NCBI RefSeq assembly: GCF_022662575.1
Contig: NZ_JALBFU010000003.1
Coordinates: forward strand, 310,879-374,878
DNA: 64,000 bases
Source: Luteimonas aquatica
Lineage (GTDB): Bacteria > Pseudomonadota > Gammaproteobacteria > Xanthomonadales > Xanthomonadaceae
Reading direction: 5' to 3'
Positions 46,490 through 55,303 of the stretch are shown piece by piece. How positions within the stretch are numbered: the first letter of the stretch is position 1; each line of letters begins with the position of its first letter. The notes under the pieces were generated by a model, which was given only the letters and a program-made list of their open reading frames with translations, made no database searches and was not told the origin of the DNA. The position numbers were made by a program, and so were the translations under genes.

Positions 46490-46526
46490 ATTACATCCGT
46501 AAATTTTTAATGATTACGCGCGTAAT
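46490..46526. promoter_or_regulatory. Paired palindromic operators for the BlaI-type repressor
   Basis: ATTACATCCGTAAAT (46490-46504) and the perfect dyad ATTACGCGCGTAAT (46513-46526) share half-site ATTAC/GTAAT with centres about 22 bp apart, i.e. two helical turns. They lie 5 and 28 bp before the repressor's start codon in an unusually AT-rich patch. The spacing and half-sites recall BlaI/MecI boxes built on TACA/TGTA. Confidence 0.65.
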
Positions 46527-46687
46527 TTTTCGGGCTGTCAAGCCCCCCCTCCCTGGCGACGCAACGCAGTCCTCTTCGCGAAATGCGCCGTCTTCGGATC
46601 GCCCCGCCCGGCCCTCCCTGGTCGGCGTGGACCGTTGTCGGCACCGACGGGCGCCGATGAGGGTCCCCACCCTCTATCCTTGCCGCG

Positions 46688-48625
46688 ATGACCGAATTCA
46701 CCGATTCGCTGGACCTGGCCGTGGATCGGCTGCTGGCCCGCCTGCCCGGCCCGCTGCATGTCGGCGCCCCGCTGGGCATCGGCAAGCCGCACCGGCTGTT
46801 GAACGCACTGTACGGGCGCATCGAGCGCGACCCGTCGCGGCAACTGCGCCTGTACACGGCACTGTCGCTGGACCCGCCGGATGCCGGCAGCGGGCTGGAG
46901 CGGCGTTTCCTCGGCCCGTTCGCCGCGCGCCACTTCGGCGAGGACTTCCCGCGCCTGGCCTACGTGCGGGCGCAGCGCCGCGACGCGCTGCCGGCGAACA
47001 TCGCCGTGGAGGAGTTCTACATGCAGTCCGGCGCGCTGCTGCGTTCGGTCCAGGCGCAAAGCGACTACGCCAGCCTCAACTACACCCACGTCGCGCGCGC
47101 CCTGGCCGAGCGCGGCGTGAACTGCATCGTGCAGAAGGTCGCGGCCAGCGAGGACGGCACGCGACTGTCGTTGTCCTCGAACACCGACCTTACCTTCGAC
47201 GCCGTCGACGCCATCGTCGCGGCCGGGCTGCCGCGTCCGTACCTGATCGCCGAGATCGACCCGCAACTGCCCTGGCTGGGCGGCGTGGCCGCGGTGCCGA
47301 CGGACTACTTCGACCTGGTGGTGGCGCCGCCCGGCCCCTATCCGAAGCTGTTCGGCCTGCCGCGCCAGCCGGTGGGCGATACCGACTACGCGATCGGCCT
47401 GTACGCCAGCGCGCTGGTGCGCGACGGCGGCACCCTGCAGATCGGCATCGGCGCGCTCGCCGACGCGCTCAGCCATGCCCTGGTACTGCGCCATACCGAC
47501 AACGCCGCCTACCGCCGGGTGATGCTGGCGCTCGATCCGGAGATCGAGCGCCATCCGGCGGTGGTCGCCAGCGGCGGACTCGACCCGCTGCCGCAGGGCC
47601 TGTACGGCTGCAGCGAGATGATCAACGAAGGCTTCAAGGCCCTGGTCGAGGCCGGCGTGCTGCGCCGCAAGGTGGTCGACAAGGAGCCGCTGATGCGGCG
47701 CGTCGCCGAGGGCAGCGCCGGCGAGCACGACCGCGAATTGCTCGAGCGCGACGGCGAGTTCCTGCACGGCGCCTTCTATCTCGGCTCGCCCGAGTTCTAC
47801 GACTGGCTGCGCAACCTCGACGACGATACCCGGCGCGGCATCGGCATGCGCCGGGTCAGCGAGGTCAACGAGCTGTACGGCGGCAACGAGACCCTGGAAC
47901 GCCTGCAGCGGCGCGAGGCGCGCTTCTTCAACAGCTGCATGATGGCCACCGCGCTCGGCGCGGCGGTCTCCGACGGCCTGGAGGACGGACGCGTGGTCTC
48001 GGGCGTGGGCGGCCAGTACAACTTCGTGGCGATGGCGCACGCCCTGCCCGACGCGCGCTCGGTGCTGATGCTGCGCGCCACGCGCGGCGGCGGCAAGCGG
48101 ATCGAGTCCAACATCCGCTGGAACTACGGGCACACGACGATCCCGCGGCACCTGCGCGACATCTACGTCACCGAGTACGGCATCGCCGACCTGCGCGGCA
48201 AGACCGACGAGCAATGCGTCTGGGCCATGATGGGCATCGCCTCCTCGCGACACGCCGGCGCGGAACTGGCGCTCACCGCGATGCGCAACGGCAAGATGCC
48301 GCATTCCTTTCCGTATGTCTCGGCCGACAATTCGCCCGAGCGCCTGAGGCGGGCGCTGGCGCCGTTCCGCGCCGACGGCACCCTGCCCGACTATCCGCTC
48401 GGCAGCGACTTCACCGACGTCGAACAGCGGCTGCTGCGGGCGCTGTCCTGGCTGAAGGGGCGCACCGCCACGCCCGCGGCGAAGCTGCGCACGGTCCTCG
48501 CCGCGTTGCTCGCGCGCGGCCGCGACGATCCCGAGGCGCTGCGGCGCATGGCGCTGGACGCGCCCCGGGGGCTTTCCGAACGGCTGTACGCGCGGCTGCT
48601 GCGCCACGCCCTGGCGCGCGCCTGA
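46688..48625 (+). CDS. Acetyl-CoA hydrolase/transferase-family protein
   Basis: The predicted protein is 645 aa, longer than the usual 430-540 aa of the family. The N-terminal half includes HVGAPLGIGKPHRLLNALY, a CoA-transferase-like nucleotide motif. The C-terminal AcCoA_hyd_C domain has SEMINEGFKALVEAG, RRVSEVNELYGGNE, FFNSCMMATALGAAVSDGLE, VSGVGGQYNFVAMAH and EYGIADLRGKTD. It probably moves CoA between short-chain acids or hydrolyses acyl-CoA. It is a single gene, divergent from the BlaI operon and convergent with the NCS2 permease gene (21-bp gap). Confidence 0.88.
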   Translation: MTEFTDSLDLAVDRLLARLPGPLHVGAPLGIGKPHRLLNALYGRIERDPSRQLRLYTALSLDPPDAGSGLERRFLGPFAARHFGEDFPRLAYVRAQRRDALPANIAVEEFYMQSGALLRSVQAQSDYASLNYTHVARALAERGVNCIVQKVAASEDGTRLSLSSNTDLTFDAVDAIVAAGLPRPYLIAEIDPQLPWLGGVAAVPTDYFDLVVAPPGPYPKLFGLPRQPVGDTDYAIGLYASALVRDGGTLQIGIGALADALSHALVLRHTDNAAYRRVMLALDPEIERHPAVVASGGLDPLPQGLYGCSEMINEGFKALVEAGVLRRKVVDKEPLMRRVAEGSAGEHDRELLERDGEFLHGAFYLGSPEFYDWLRNLDDDTRRGIGMRRVSEVNELYGGNETLERLQRREARFFNSCMMATALGAAVSDGLEDGRVVSGVGGQYNFVAMAHALPDARSVLMLRATRGGGKRIESNIRWNYGHTTIPRHLRDIYVTEYGIADLRGKTDEQCVWAMMGIASSRHAGAELALTAMRNGKMPHSFPYVSADNSPERLRRALAPFRADGTLPDYPLGSDFTDVEQRLLRALSWLKGRTATPAAKLRTVLAALLARGRDDPEALRRMALDAPRGLSERLYARLLRHALARA

Positions 48626-48646
48626 CCGGCCGCGCCGGCCGCGCGA

Positions 48647-50236
48647 TCAGCGCGGCTGTTTCTGCAGCGACAGCAGCGCGAGCAGCCCCGCCAGCGCCAC
48701 GTAGGCGAAGGCGAACTGCCAGGCGATCGTCGCCGGCAGGCCCTGCAGCGTCCACGGCAGATAGATGCCGCCGCGCGGATCGACCGAATGGATCAGGCCG
48801 AACAGCGTCAGCCCCGCTGCCACCAGCAGGCAGCCGGCCGCGCGCAGCAGGCGTCCGTCGATCATCGCCGCGAGCGCGGAGATCCACAGCATCGAGGTGA
48901 TGATGAAGCCGTTGCCCAGCACCACGATCACCGCCAGTTCCGGCAGGCCGTGGCCGTCGAGCGTGCTCGTCAGTTCGGCGAAACGCTCGGGCGCGATCCA
49001 CATCGGATTGCCCGCCTTGATGCCGAGCAGATACGCCACCGACGGCAGGAAGCCGAGCACCATCGCCGGGGCGTGCCTCGAAGGCGTGGCCTGGAAGGCC
49101 TGCACGGTGATGTCGATGCCGACGTAGACGATGATCGGCGCCAGCACCGCCAGCGGCAGCCACTGCACCAGGCCCGAGATCAGGCCGAGCATGCCGCCCA
49201 CGCCGACGAACAGGCCGGTGAGCAGCGTGTAGCCGCTGCGCGCGCCCATGTGCTTGTAGGCCGGCTGGCCGATGTAGGGCGTGGTCTGCGCCACGCCGCC
49301 GCAGAGGCCGGCGACCAGGGTCGAGAACGCCTCCACCAGCAGGATGTCGCGGGTGCGGTAGTCGTCGCCCGCCGCGCGCGCGCTCTCGCTGACGTTGATG
49401 CCGCCCACCACCATCAGCAGGCCGAACGGCAACAACAGCGGCAGGTAGGGCACGGTGGACGGCAGGCCCTCGACAAACGCCAGCGACGGCCACGGCAGCA
49501 CCACCTGCAGCGGCGCCGCCTGCGGCAGCGCGAAGCCCGGCGCGCCGAGTCCGGCCAGGCCAAGCGCGTAATAGAGCAGCGTGCCGAACACGAAGGCCAC
49601 CAGCACGCCCGGCAGGCGCACCGGCAGGCGGCCCTTGGCGATCAGCACGTACAGCAGCAGCCCCAGCGTGACGAAACCGACCACTGGCGAGCGCAGCGTC
49701 TCCACCAGCGGCAGGAAGCCCATCAGTACCAGGGCGATGCCGGCGATGGAGCCCAGCAGCGCCGCGCGCGGCGCGATGCGCGTGACCGCGTCGCCGAAGA
49801 AGGACAGCACGAACTTCAGCGCGCCCATCACCACCAGCGAGGCGGCGCCCAGCTGCCAGGTCGCCATCGCCGCGGCATGCGCGTCCAGGCCCTGCTGCCG
49901 GAACGCGGCGAAAGCCGGACCGAGCACCAGCAGCGCCATGCCGATGCTGGTCGGCGCGTCGAGGCCGAGCGGCATCGCGGTGACGTCGTCGCGGCCGCTG
50001 CGCGCGGCCAGGCGCCGCGCCATCCAGGTATAGATCAGGTTGCCGACCAGCACGCCGAAGGCGGTGCCGGGAAACATGCGCTGGAACACCACCTCGGCCG
50101 GCATGCCGAAGATGCCGACCAGGGCCGCGCTGATGAAGCCCAGGATCGACAGGTTGTCGACCACCAGGCCGAAGAAACCGTTGAAGTCGCCGGAAACGAA
50201 CCAACGGGGAGCGCGCGGAGCTGGGGCTGTGGTCAT
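48647..50236 (-). CDS. NCS2-type purine/xanthine-uracil permease-like transporter
   Basis: The predicted protein is 529 aa with about 12-14 TM helices. The start FVSGDFNGFFGLVVDNLSILGF and the motifs GLDAPTSIGMA, GGINVSESARAAGDDYRTRDIL, EAFSTLVAGLCGGVAQTTPYIGQPAYKHMGARSGYTLLTG and PIIVYVGIDITVQAFQATPSRH match the AzgA/xanthine-uracil group. It is an inner-membrane proton symporter for a nucleobase-like compound; exact substrate unknown. It lies downstream of a TonB receptor on the same strand with a hairpin-containing gap of 169 bp, suggesting a joint uptake route. Confidence 0.85.
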   Translation of the reverse strand: MTTAPAPRAPRWFVSGDFNGFFGLVVDNLSILGFISAALVGIFGMPAEVVFQRMFPGTAFGVLVGNLIYTWMARRLAARSGRDDVTAMPLGLDAPTSIGMALLVLGPAFAAFRQQGLDAHAAAMATWQLGAASLVVMGALKFVLSFFGDAVTRIAPRAALLGSIAGIALVLMGFLPLVETLRSPVVGFVTLGLLLYVLIAKGRLPVRLPGVLVAFVFGTLLYYALGLAGLGAPGFALPQAAPLQVVLPWPSLAFVEGLPSTVPYLPLLLPFGLLMVVGGINVSESARAAGDDYRTRDILLVEAFSTLVAGLCGGVAQTTPYIGQPAYKHMGARSGYTLLTGLFVGVGGMLGLISGLVQWLPLAVLAPIIVYVGIDITVQAFQATPSRHAPAMVLGFLPSVAYLLGIKAGNPMWIAPERFAELTSTLDGHGLPELAVIVVLGNGFIITSMLWISALAAMIDGRLLRAAGCLLVAAGLTLFGLIHSVDPRGGIYLPWTLQGLPATIAWQFAFAYVALAGLLALLSLQKQPR

Positions 50237-50281
50237 CGGTGCCTGGACATGCTGCGTGAAGCGGGGCCCTTGCCCCGGCCG

Positions 50282-50301
50282 CTCTCCCGCTTGCGGGAGA
50301 G
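50282..50301. repeat. Perfect palindrome between TonB receptor and permease
   Basis: CTCTCCCGC and GCGGGAGAG face each other across TT. This is a common xanthomonad intergenic hairpin type. Lying between two same-strand genes, it could attenuate or stabilise the message. Other GC hairpins surround it (CGGGGCCC...GGGCC-like stems). Confidence 0.6.
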
Positions 50302-50405
50302 GGGCTCCGGAAGCGCGGGCCGGCTGCTCCCGGCCCTCTTCCGCCCGCGGGAATCGAAACCGCGCATCACGCGGCCGAGCGGACCGAGCGAGGGCGGGTG
50401 CGGCC

Positions 50406-52748
50406 TCAGAACCGCGCCGTGAACTCCACCCCGACCGTGCGCGGTTCGTTGAGGAAGCCAGTGAGGTTGTTGAAATCGATGGCGCCCACCGCGCGCGTGG
50501 TATCGGTGATGTTGCGGCCGTACAACGCCAGTTCGTAGTCGCCGTAGTGCCAGTTGTAGCCCACGCGCAGGCCGCCCTCGACGATCGGCTTGCTGCGGAA
50601 CTCCTTGGCCTCGTAGAGGAAGAAGTTCACCGCGCTGCGGTAGGACCAGTCGGTGTAGACGAAGAACTCGCCACCCTCGCCCACCGGCACGCCCCAGCGC
50701 GCGGTCAGGTTGTGCACCCACTTGGGCGCCTGCGGCAGCGCGTTGCCGTTGATCAGCGCGAAGGTGGTGCCGTCGCGCACGAAGGTGGGATTGGTCGGCG
50801 TGCACAGCGGCGCGGCGCCGTTGGATGCGCCGCAGACCGGCACGGCCAGGTCGCGGTCCTTGATCTCGGTGTCGTTGTAGCTGCTGCCGAGCGTCACCAG
50901 CAGGTGTTCGGTCAGATACGCCTCCAGGTCGAGCTCGAAGCCCTGGCCGGTGGTCTTGTCGGCATTGAGCAGCACGGCGGTGTTGGAGCCGCCGCCGACC
51001 GCGATCAGCTGCTGGCCGTCGACGTTGTAGCGGAACACCGTGAAACCCAGGCGCGCGCGCTTGTCCCACAGGTCGGCCTTGATGCCCGCCTCGTAGGAAA
51101 TCACCTTCTCCGAATCGGCCTGCGAGACGCCGCCGTCGGGCGCGAGCGGGCTGGCGAACAGCAGACGCCCCTGCACGGACGGGGCGCGGAAGCCGGTGGC
51201 CACGCGCGCGAATACGTTGACGTGGTCGTTGACCTCGTAGACGCCGCTGGCGTCCCAGCTCACGTTGTCCACGTCGGTGTGCACGGTGTAGGGCCCGCCC
51301 ACCGGCGCGCCGAACGGCGCGGCCTGCAGCACGCTGGCGCTGAAGTCCTTCTTGTCCTGCGTGTAGCGCACGCCGCCGCGCAGCTTCAGCTTCTCGGTGG
51401 CCTGGTACTCGCCCGAGGCGAACACCGCCCAGGCCTCGTTCTTCTGCTTCTGCACGGCATGGCCGGCCTGCGCGTTGAAGGCCAGCGAGTCGTAGTTGAA
51501 GTTGTCGATGGTGACGTCTTCCTTGAAGTAGAACAGGCCGCCCTGCCAGTTGAAGGGGCCGTCGTAGTTCGACTCCAGGCGGAACTCCTGGGTGATCTGC
51601 TTGTGGTCGGGCAGGCCGTCCGCGGTCTCGGACGCGAACGGAATCACGCCAGGCCCGGAGTTGCCGGGCCCCAGGAACGCGGCGCCGTAGCCGCCGTCGA
51701 TGTCGCCATGGTTGAGCGACTCGGCGGTCTCGTAGCCGGTGATCGAATACAGGTTGTAGTCGCCCAGTTCCCAGCGCAGGCGCGCGCTCGCGCCCCAGGT
51801 CTCCAGGTCGGAGAAGTTGATGCCGTCGGTGGAGACCTTGTCCTTGTCGAAGCCGGGGACCAGGTCGTTGCTGCCCTTGCGGAAGATGTTGGCGCGGAAC
51901 AGGCGCGCGGTACCGTTCATGTTGCGCTTGTGCAGGTTGAACAGGCCTTCGAAACCGTCGCCCTCGTACAGGAACTGCACGCGCGCGGCCGCCTCGTCGT
52001 AGCCTTCGAAACCGTCGTTGGGCGCGCCCGGCAGGGTGTTGTCCACCCAGTCCTCGCGGCGCTGGTACATCGCGGCCACGCGCGCCGACCAGCGATCGCT
52101 CAAGGCGCCGCCCACCGCGCCCTCGAAGGTGAACAGCCCGTCGCTGCCGGCGCCGACCTTGGCGTAGCCGTTGAATTCCTGCGACGGCTTGGCCGACTCG
52201 AACTTGACCACGCCAGCCGGCGTGTTGCGGCCGAACAGCGTGCCCTGCGGGCCGCGCAGCACTTCCACGCGCTCCAGGTCGAACACCGGGAAGCCCTTCA
52301 GCAGCGGGCTCTCCTGCACCACCTCGTCGTAGATCAGCGAGACCGGCTGCGAGGCGTTGAGGTCGAAGTCGGTGTTGCCCAGGCCGCGGATGTAGAAGCG
52401 CGGAAAGGCGCGGCCGTAGGAGGATTCGATGTTGAGGCTGGGCACGCGCCCGGCCAGGAAGCGGATGTCGGTGCCGCCGGAGGCGAGCACGTCGAGCTTT
52501 TCGCTGCTCACCGCGCTGATCGACACCGGCACGTCCTGCGCGTTCTCCACGCGGCGCTGCGCGGTGACCTCGACGGTGTCGAGCGTGGCGGCCTTGCGCT
52601 CGCTCTCCTGCGCCGAAGACGCGGCGGGCGCGGTCTGCGCCTGCTGGGCCGAGGCGGCCATCGCGGGCAGCAGCGCGGCGATGGCGAGCGCGAGCCGCCA
52701 CGGGCGCTGCCGCTGGGCACGGGAAGGAACGGCGAACGGATGCGGCAT
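50406..52748 (-). CDS. TonB-dependent outer-membrane receptor (paired with NCS2 permease)
   Basis: The predicted protein is 780 aa. The start MPHPFAVPSRAQRQRP at 52748 opens a twin-Arg-free, basic signal peptide ending ASA near residue 33. The TonB-box-like LDTVEVTAQRR is followed by the plug (about 60-175) with FYIRGLGNT, SLIYDEVV, LERVEVLRGPQGTLFGRNTPAGVV and a barrel ending GVEFTARF. The plug style is that of proteobacterial receptors for non-siderophore organics as well as iron complexes. The gene order with a nucleobase-type permease makes purine or pyrimidine derivatives a reasonable guess. Confidence 0.92.
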   Translation of the reverse strand: MPHPFAVPSRAQRQRPWRLALAIAALLPAMAASAQQAQTAPAASSAQESERKAATLDTVEVTAQRRVENAQDVPVSISAVSSEKLDVLASGGTDIRFLAGRVPSLNIESSYGRAFPRFYIRGLGNTDFDLNASQPVSLIYDEVVQESPLLKGFPVFDLERVEVLRGPQGTLFGRNTPAGVVKFESAKPSQEFNGYAKVGAGSDGLFTFEGAVGGALSDRWSARVAAMYQRREDWVDNTLPGAPNDGFEGYDEAAARVQFLYEGDGFEGLFNLHKRNMNGTARLFRANIFRKGSNDLVPGFDKDKVSTDGINFSDLETWGASARLRWELGDYNLYSITGYETAESLNHGDIDGGYGAAFLGPGNSGPGVIPFASETADGLPDHKQITQEFRLESNYDGPFNWQGGLFYFKEDVTIDNFNYDSLAFNAQAGHAVQKQKNEAWAVFASGEYQATEKLKLRGGVRYTQDKKDFSASVLQAAPFGAPVGGPYTVHTDVDNVSWDASGVYEVNDHVNVFARVATGFRAPSVQGRLLFASPLAPDGGVSQADSEKVISYEAGIKADLWDKRARLGFTVFRYNVDGQQLIAVGGGSNTAVLLNADKTTGQGFELDLEAYLTEHLLVTLGSSYNDTEIKDRDLAVPVCGASNGAAPLCTPTNPTFVRDGTTFALINGNALPQAPKWVHNLTARWGVPVGEGGEFFVYTDWSYRSAVNFFLYEAKEFRSKPIVEGGLRVGYNWHYGDYELALYGRNITDTTRAVGAIDFNNLTGFLNEPRTVGVEFTARF

Positions 52749-52918
52749 GGCGGTGAATCCCCGGAAAAAGTGAAGGCAAGGCCCCTGTCGGCCCGCATGG
52801 TGCAACACGGCAGGGCCGGGGGCAACGACTGGCGCCGTCCGGATCGGCATCTGCTTATGCCGGCCGCCACGGCCATCGACGGCCAGGCCACGGCCGGCCT
52901 CGGCAATTTCCCCGGGCC

Positions 52919-53395
52919 TCAGAACGAGACCGCCGCCGCCTGCCGGACCCAGAGCACCGAGGCCTGGTGCAAGCCCTGGGTCCAGGCGCGCCGGATCGCC
53001 TCGATGTCGGCGCGGCTGCGCGGCGTGTCCTTGTGCAGGATCACCAGTACGCGCGAGCGCTCGCGCTGCGGCGTGGCCTGGCCCTCGAAGCGCCACTGCC
53101 CGCTGGCCTCGAACACGGTCAGGCCGTCGGGGAAGCGCGGCGTGACCTCGACGTCCAGGAACCTGCGCCACTGCGCCTCCTCCACCGGGGGCGCCCCGTC
53201 CACGCCGGCACCGAGGCCGAAATAGAGCTCGCTGCGGATCCAGTCCGCCGCCTCGGCCGGGCGGCCGGGAATCTCGCGCACGCTCGCCGCCTGGCCGGCC
53301 GCCGTCGGCCGCGTGGCGCAACCGCCCGCCAGCAGGGTCGCGAGCAGCAGACTCGCGAACAGCGGGGCCGCGAGGAACGGGCTGTGCGGGCGCAT
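52919..53395 (-). CDS. DUF3574-family lipoprotein
   Basis: The predicted protein is 158 aa from MRPHSPFLAAPLFASLLL at 53395, with lipobox AGGC (acylated Cys near 26). The domain signature is RSELYFGLGAGVDGAPP, FLDVEVTPRFPDGLTVFEASGQW and RERSRVLVILHKD, as in DUF3574. It ends GLHQASVLWVRQAAAVSF. The function is unknown. It is a single gene upstream, on the same strand, of the TonB receptor (170-bp gap). Confidence 0.85.
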   Translation of the reverse strand: MRPHSPFLAAPLFASLLLATLLAGGCATRPTAAGQAASVREIPGRPAEAADWIRSELYFGLGAGVDGAPPVEEAQWRRFLDVEVTPRFPDGLTVFEASGQWRFEGQATPQRERSRVLVILHKDTPRSRADIEAIRRAWTQGLHQASVLWVRQAAAVSF

Positions 53396-53507
53396 GGGCG
53401 TCACCATCGGAAGGTCGGCGCAGCATAGGAGCGGCGCGGCGCCGCGTCCGTGGCCCGCGCCACAGTTGCGCGGGAGGATGGCGGCGGAGCCGACGCGCCC
53501 GACCCGC

Positions 53508-54047
53508 TCAATCGGCCAGCGGCGCGGGCTGGATCAGCTCGATCCAGTAGCCGTCGGGATCCTTGATGAAGGCCACGTCGCGCATCCGGCCGTCGCTCAG
53601 GCGCTTCTGGAAGGGCACCTCCAGCGACTCCATGCGCGCGCAGGCGGCGCGCAGGTCGGGCACGCTGACGCAGATGTGGCCGAAGCCGCGCGGCTCGCCG
53701 TTGCCGTCGTGGTAGACCGGCCCCGGTTGGTGCTCGGTGCCGTGGTTGTGGGTGAGCTCCAGCACGCCGCGCTGGCGCGCCAGCCATTGCCTGCGCTCGC
53801 CGTCGCTCTCGGGAATGTCGCCGTCCTCGTCCACCAGCACCAGGAAATACAGCGAAAACTTCGCCTCCTCGAAATCGATCTTGCGCACCAGGGTGAAGCC
53901 GAGCACGCGGGTATAGAAGTCGAGCGAAGCGCGCGGATCCTTCACCCGCAGCATGGTGTGGTTGAAGACGAAACGGCGGGTGTCGGCATCGCGCGTGGCG
54001 GCGACGCCCGGCACCGCCGCCAGTTCGGCGCGGCTGGATGCGGTCAT
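53508..54047 (-). CDS. gloA: Lactoylglutathione lyase (glyoxalase I)
   Basis: The predicted protein is 179 aa, the longer eukaryote-like form found in xanthomonads. FNHTMLRVKDPRASLDFYTRVLGF carries the first metal His and glutathione site. LELTHNHGTEHQ, GFGHICVSVPD and FIKDPDGYWIELIQP supply the remaining metal ligands (Glu, His, Glu). It detoxifies methylglyoxal, a glycolysis by-product. It is convergent to none and probably monocistronic. Confidence 0.95.
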   Translation of the reverse strand: MTASSRAELAAVPGVAATRDADTRRFVFNHTMLRVKDPRASLDFYTRVLGFTLVRKIDFEEAKFSLYFLVLVDEDGDIPESDGERRQWLARQRGVLELTHNHGTEHQPGPVYHDGNGEPRGFGHICVSVPDLRAACARMESLEVPFQKRLSDGRMRDVAFIKDPDGYWIELIQPAPLAD

Positions 54048-54160
54048 GGTCGGACTCTCGGGACGGGCGCGGCATTATCCCGCAGGGCGTGTTCGCCCGG
54101 CGTCGTGGCGCCGCAACACGGCGTTGCGCGGGCCGGCGCAAAGGCCATGGCCGGCACCGG

Positions 54161-54577
54161 TCAGAGGAAGCGGTCGCGCATGCCCGCGTCGGGCAGGTAG
54201 CACGCCGGCTTGCGGCCGAACCAGCGGTAGCGGTTGCGCGCCAGCCAGCGATAGCCGCGATCGCGCAGCGCGCGCGGCAGCAGGCGCAAGGCGCCGACCG
54301 CGCGCCAGGGCCAGCCCAGCCGCGTCATCACCCCGATGGCGGCATCGCTGTCGACGCGCGCCCCGCACGCATCCAGCAGCAGGAACGAAAGCGGATCGTC
54401 GGGATTCAAGCCGTTGCCGGACAACAGCGCGCGTCCGGCCTCGCTCTGCATCGCGGCGAAGCGCAGGCGGCCGCGACGATCGCGGCGCAGCAGGAACTCG
54501 ACCCAGCCGCTGCAGAACACGCAAACGCCGTCGAACACCACGATCGCCTCGCCGTCGCGGACAGGCTGCGCGGGCAT
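54161..54577 (-). CDS. DCC-family thiol-disulfide oxidoreductase-like protein (DUF393)
   Basis: The predicted protein is 138 aa. FDGVCVFCSGWVEFLLRRDRRGRLRFAAMQSEAGR is the family start; the usual DGxCxxC motif is present as DGVCVFC. The C-terminal RYRWFGRKPACYLPDAGMRDRF is also typical. A thioredoxin-like redox role is suspected for the family but not shown. It follows the DUF4166 gene by 7 nt (same operon). Confidence 0.9.
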   Translation of the reverse strand: MPAQPVRDGEAIVVFDGVCVFCSGWVEFLLRRDRRGRLRFAAMQSEAGRALLSGNGLNPDDPLSFLLLDACGARVDSDAAIGVMTRLGWPWRAVGALRLLPRALRDRGYRWLARNRYRWFGRKPACYLPDAGMRDRFL

Positions 54578-54584
54578 GGCGTCT

Positions 54585-55196
54585 CTAGGCCTGCCCGGGC
54601 AGCGCGGCGATCGGATCGTCCGCGAAGGCGTCGGGCTGCGCGTGCAGCGCGTGCTCGGGCTGCAGCCAGCCCTCGTAGCGCACCAGCCGCCCGATCAGCG
54701 GCAGCGAGGCGTCGACGAGGAAGGTATAGCGTCCCTCGTGCTCGCCTTCGCGGCAGGCGACCCCGGCGAACCAGCCGGCCGGCAGCGGCAGCAGGCCGAA
54801 CAGCCGCACGCCCTCGGCATGCCAGTGGATCGCCTCCTCGTGGACGCAGATCTCGAAACGGAACTGCAGCGGCCCGAGCCGCTCGACCAGGCGGCGGTTA
54901 CGCGCGCGCAGGCGCGAACGCATGCGATGCGCCTTGCCCGCCTGGCCGCCGAAATGGCGCGTCCACACCTCGCCCGCGGCATCGGCCTGGAAATCCACCG
55001 TCAGCGGCGCGTCGGCCATCGCCGGCGGCAGGCGCGCGAACGCGGCGCACAGGCGCGCCAGCGGATTGCCGCCGCGCGTGATCTCGGCGCGGCCGACATA
55101 GCGGCCGCGGCCGCGAATCTGGTGCAACGCGCGCACGCAAGACGGCAAGGCATAGAACGAAGCGCCGAGCAGGCTTTGGAACAGGGTGGGCTTCAT
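54585..55196 (-). CDS. DUF4166-family protein
   Basis: The predicted protein is 203 aa starting MKPTLFQSLLGASFYALPSCVRALH, as in DUF4166 members, with WTRHFGG, ERLGPLQFRFEI and EAIHWHAEGVRLFGLLPLP further on. It often neighbours a DCC-family gene, as here. The function is unknown. It is divergent from otsB with 107 bp between starts. Confidence 0.88.
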   Translation of the reverse strand: MKPTLFQSLLGASFYALPSCVRALHQIRGRGRYVGRAEITRGGNPLARLCAAFARLPPAMADAPLTVDFQADAAGEVWTRHFGGQAGKAHRMRSRLRARNRRLVERLGPLQFRFEICVHEEAIHWHAEGVRLFGLLPLPAGWFAGVACREGEHEGRYTFLVDASLPLIGRLVRYEGWLQPEHALHAQPDAFADDPIAALPGQA

Positions 55197-55303
55197 GTGA
55201 CCGAGTGCAGGGAAGAACCGCGGAATGGAATCGTCGGCGCAAGCCCGAAAGGGAGCGGCGATTCACGTAAGTTTACGGGGCAATTCGGCATCATGTACCG
55301 CTC

